Positions 60,554-64,000 of a stretch of DNA of 64,000 bases are shown here, in pieces (position 1 is the first letter of the stretch; every line of letters begins with the position of its first letter). Location: the NCBI GenBank assembly GCA_944472155.2, contig OX235277.1, forward strand, positions 19,912,804 through 19,976,803, in the 5' to 3' direction. Below the pieces are notes generated by a model. It was not told where the DNA came from. It saw only the letters and a program-made list of their open reading frames with translations, and searched no databases. This DNA comes from Trichobilharzia szidati (lineage: Eukaryota > Platyhelminthes > Trematoda > Strigeidida > Schistosomatidae). A program made the translations under genes and the position numbers.

Positions 60554-61089
60554 TATGTTACAATCTGTCATTAGGCATAACAAATACAGGATGAATGTTC
60601 ACAGTTTTCTGTTGGTACAAATGTCCATCAACAAGTGACCTTCAATTTATGTAATGTTTTGACTTTGTATTCTGATGTTAAATAAACTTCGAATGATTTT
60701 GCTTTGGCAGCCATGACTTACACGGCGAAACGCTCCGAGAAGTTTTGTTTTGACTTTATCGCAGACACACTGAGACTATTTCAAATAGTTTATAATGATT
60801 CGCACTTACTCGGCGTTCAAATTATTTCAGGAAATTCTTAACATCTACGGTATGGACACATATTTAGTCTTCAGTTTCATTTCTTCATTTTAGTGCACAA
60901 ACTGAACTTTAGATTCATTCGGAAAGGGGTATGCTAATATGGTGCACTAACTAAAGTAATAACGAAATGAATACAAAGAAAAAAGGATGTCTTTATAAAA
61001 TACAGTCCTGTAACCAGAGCATTCAATATATATCACTTCATTAAATGTGAAAATATAAAGGTGAAATAATGCATTTTCATAATATGTGA
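60554..61089. other. Non-coding, nothing recognised
   Basis: No gene or known repeat. Confidence 0.4.
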
Positions 61090-61350
61090 GCCATAAACAA
61101 AAACATTTGCATACGAGAATGACACACAAATGAGAAAGGACAGCAGCTGTACTTACAAATATAGTCTAGAAAGGTGAAAAAAATGAGGAAATCAAATTGA
61201 TAGATAAACTTCTATAAAGTAGAACCTGAGGAAGGATGATAAATTGTATTTCGCTTAAATGAAACTAATTTATTCCACTGAAAATGAAATACTTCGGATA
61301 ACTGTATAATAACTTGAAAGTTTAGAGACGTAAGAACGTCAATCTCAAAA
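61090..61350 (+). repeat. Dispersed repeat pair, copy 1
   Basis: Words such as AAATGAGAAAGGA, ACTTCTATAAAGT, ATTCCACTGAAAATG and CTTGAAAGTTTAG recur in the same order and spacing at 62590-62845, at perhaps 70-75% similarity by eye. Confidence 0.55.
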
Positions 61351-61509
61351 TCAACTCCATTGAGAATTTGATGAATGAGGTGTACTCAAAGGGTGTACAT
61401 GGAAACAAAATAATATACAGAATTACACAAGTTAGAAAAATAAGCATACAAACAGAAGTAAGGTCAAATCAAACAAACAAAGAAGAGTTGGGTCAAATCA
61501 ACGGAGTTT

Positions 61510-61715
61510 TTACCATGCGAGTAGAAGTGGTTGGATGATTTTCTTTTGTATGCATAGTTCTGGTTCCAACAACTGGATGGCTGTGGCTTCTGCGATGCAA
61601 AGAAGACGGAATCGTACTGTCTTTGGGAGGTTGTTATTCACTTTGTAGATCACTTTGAAGGAGGCGTTCGTTGAGATGGAATGACCAGTGTTGACAATCT
61701 CGAATCAAATGCGAA
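61510..61715 (-). pseudogene. PLE-type C-terminal fragment
   Basis: The minus strand reads NTGHSISTNASFKVIYKVNN, NLPKTVRFRLLCIAEATAIQ and LLEPELCIQKKIIQPLLLAW, then TAA (61512-61510). DTGH ... F-x-V ... RFRLL-x-AEA-x-AI ... P-x-LC-x-QK is a pattern I associate with the end of PLE proteins in flukes. About 60 codons are unbroken, but no RT remains nearby. Confidence 0.55.
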
Positions 61716-62589
61716 TAAAGGATGATATTTTGACAGAATTTATCTGTCACCAGGCAAAGTATCCGCGAAACTAAGGCATTCAACATTTGTGGCTAAATCA
61801 GCGTAAGTGCATAAGGCTAAGATAACGAAAGATCATTAACTCAGTTGTGTCAATATTGAATGAATTTTGAACAACCAGGCAAAATATAACGGTCTTCGAT
61901 TCCTTTGTAAATAACAAATTCTACTTTGTCTAGCTGCTTATTTTTCATGAGGAAACTTGAGCAATACGTTGTTTCATAAACTTTGAAGCTGCAAACTTGA
62001 ACCTGTAACCGTCTGAACCCGTAAAATTTTTGAAGCTACTCAAAGGCTTATACAACACAGTATGTGACTGTATCTCAGTTGCAGTGAGCAAGTAAAGAAT
62101 TCAGAAGGACGGAGCAACCAAAAAGGTAGGATGTGAATCTTCTTTGTGACTGGTAAGGATTTCTTTATCTATTGAATGACTGTTTCAATAGGTGTTCCCT
62201 GCTTCACTTGCCCCTGCCACACTTTCGGAAATTAAGGTTCATAAACAGCAATAATCTACTGCAATATAACGAGTCGTCGGTCGATAATCTGAATAATTAT
62301 TTTCATCGAAATGTTGGCTCTTAAACTGTAACTTTTGTTACTGTAACCATTTGTGCTGTCGATGTCTTGTCATGCTGGTTTATTTGTCAGTGTAACATTA
62401 AATCTCAAAGTCACCAGCTCGTCTTCTCATATTTATTCTAGTTGATTGAAGTTCATAGTATTCTGAGTTGCGTCTGTTGATCTTCACGCAGCGGCATAAG
62501 CTTGAGGATCGATGGGTTGGGAGTCATTGAAACGGGTGCATTTACACAAACATTTAAAATATATGAACAAGACGCATTCGGATTTACAA
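61716..62589. other. Non-coding, nothing recognised
   Basis: No gene or repeat recognised. The overlapping frames at 62453-62719 (minus) and 62502-62699 (plus) extend into the next repeat and are not supported. Confidence 0.4.
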
Positions 62590-62845
62590 CATACGAACAA
62601 AGATTTCTGCGAGAATCGCATGCAAATGAAAAAGGAGAACAGTTGTGCTTACAGTTACCGTCTTTAAAGAACAAAGATGTAAGGCGATCAGATACATGAA
62701 CTTTTATAAAGTGAATCATCAGGAAGAATTATAAAATTATTTCACTCAAATGAACCTAACTAATTCCACCGAAAATGTAAGTACTTCAAATAATTGTAAA
62801 TTAACCTGAAAGTCTAGCAACATATGAACGTCCAGATGGCCTAAA
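62590..62845 (+). repeat. Dispersed repeat pair, copy 2
   Basis: Partner of 61090-61350 in direct orientation, 1.5 kb apart. Confidence 0.55.
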
Positions 62846-64000
62846 CTATCGAAGACGTCATAACCACTGTTAAGTTATAAAACATTCAGCAGTTTAAGTC
62901 TTAATTACTGAATTTGTATTGAAAATTTGCAATGCAACGTTTACTACACTCACACTTCGACCCAACTGTCAAAATTCAAATATATTCCAAAGAATAGTGT
63001 GTGAAAGGATTACGTTTGTTTTATAAAATATAGGCATTAAAGATCACACAATATGTTATCCTGATGCAATCCTCCAGTGAGGTTGTAAATGAAAGACGCT
63101 GGGTGAAAATTTCTCTTGCTTCCTTCGTTCATGATCACTTGTGTTCTTTGTAGTGTAGTGTAACAATATTTTTTATTTAAAACTTTTCCTCAGGTTGATT
63201 CAAACAAATTATTTAGCGATGCAAAAATGTATGTTCGGCTGCAAAACAGTGACCTGATGTTCAACGGTTTCTTCCCACTAGCTGAGTGTTCCAGTCTCTA
63301 ATGGCAGAATGATGCGTGTTTTTCGACTAGGTCCATTTTTATGCCCCTCAAGACTCAATTTTTTATTTTGGTTCCAATAATATACGTCATGTTTTGAAGT
63401 ACCCTTCATGTTACTATTCCCGTTGGATTAACACGATGTCTGAAAGCAAATATCAGACATGATTTGGCGGAAATGATGATGTGATAACGCAATACTTTTA
63501 AGAAATTCGATTCGAAACAATGTGTTGATTCTGTCTGGATAATAACTGCTTTACAAAATTTGCTGCTCTGTGACATACATTTCACAGCGCCTACAAACAT
63601 TTAAATTATTGCTGTCGAGATGAGTGTATAAATTCGAGCTTGCTGACTCAGTTCATCAAGACTATTAGCTGATTGCAATTCATACTTCTTTAAGTTCTAC
63701 AGAGAGTATCCTTCACATTAGGAATAGAGGTGGAGAGGTATTTCAGGTGAAAGACTCTGGAGTGTCAGGTTTATAAGTGGTTAAACAACAATGAAGTCCA
63801 ATTAATCTGTAATCGTAAGCGACTTTTGAAGCTGAGTGATATGTATCTGTTGAATTCTGAAGTAGACTAATCTTAGATCAGGAAATGTATTATATATATA
63901 TAATACGGTGCAAAAAATGCTACTGCTGCTTATAAAATCATTTCAGCAAATATCATTGAATAACACTCCTGAGTACATTTTTAGATTCACATTCATCATT
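62846..64000. other. Non-coding to window end
   Basis: No gene recognised. A short palindrome GTATTATATATATATAATAC lies at about 63887-63906. Confidence 0.4.

Overview
The window looks like nuclear DNA of a blood fluke (Schistosoma or a close relative). This rests on content: AT-rich DNA without long host genes, Penelope-like elements (PLEs) carrying a GIY-YIG endonuclease, a Ty3/gypsy LTR element, degenerate LINEs, and tRNA-derived SINEs whose tails carry hammerhead-ribozyme sequence as in the schistosome Sm-alpha family. No bacterial-type genes, CRISPR array or rRNA is visible, and the species cannot be fixed.

Layout. 1-13.4 kb is mostly AT-rich non-coding DNA with a PLE relic (6.6 kb), tRNA-like SINE heads and a weak minus-strand exon candidate (5.2-5.5 kb). 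13.4-17.1 kb holds a hairpin repeat, an Sm-alpha-like SINE with a decayed hammerhead, a possible minus-strand terminal exon (14.7-15.0 kb), and the best preserved coding sequence here: a 5'-truncated PLE with an unbroken 624-codon frame for reverse transcriptase plus GIY-YIG. Its stop codon lies inside a hammerhead-like fold. 20.6-25.0 kb is a complete 4.4 kb Ty3/gypsy insertion: 314-bp LTRs with 2 differences, a 4-bp target duplication, primer site and polypurine tract, but broken gag-pol. 26-34.5 kb is a layer of old elements: LINE relic, SINEs in opposite orientations, PLE tails in inverted arrangement, and a PLE relic on the minus strand.

42.5-51.8 kb is a 4.65-kb tandem duplication, each copy containing a nested array of about 0.95-kb units (five in all, the last truncated). 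The units contain back-to-back SINE arms and a SINE/PLE junction inside hammerhead sequence. 52-53.2 kb and 56-57.5 kb hold long protein-like frames interrupted by a few stops, which I cannot identify. 58-62 kb holds a 5'-truncated LINE and two more PLE relics.

The recognisable elements are selfish DNA. Nothing suggests an operon or pathway. The common theme is hammerhead sequence shared by PLE tails and SINEs, with apparent recombination between them. Host coding sequence is limited to unproven exon candidates.
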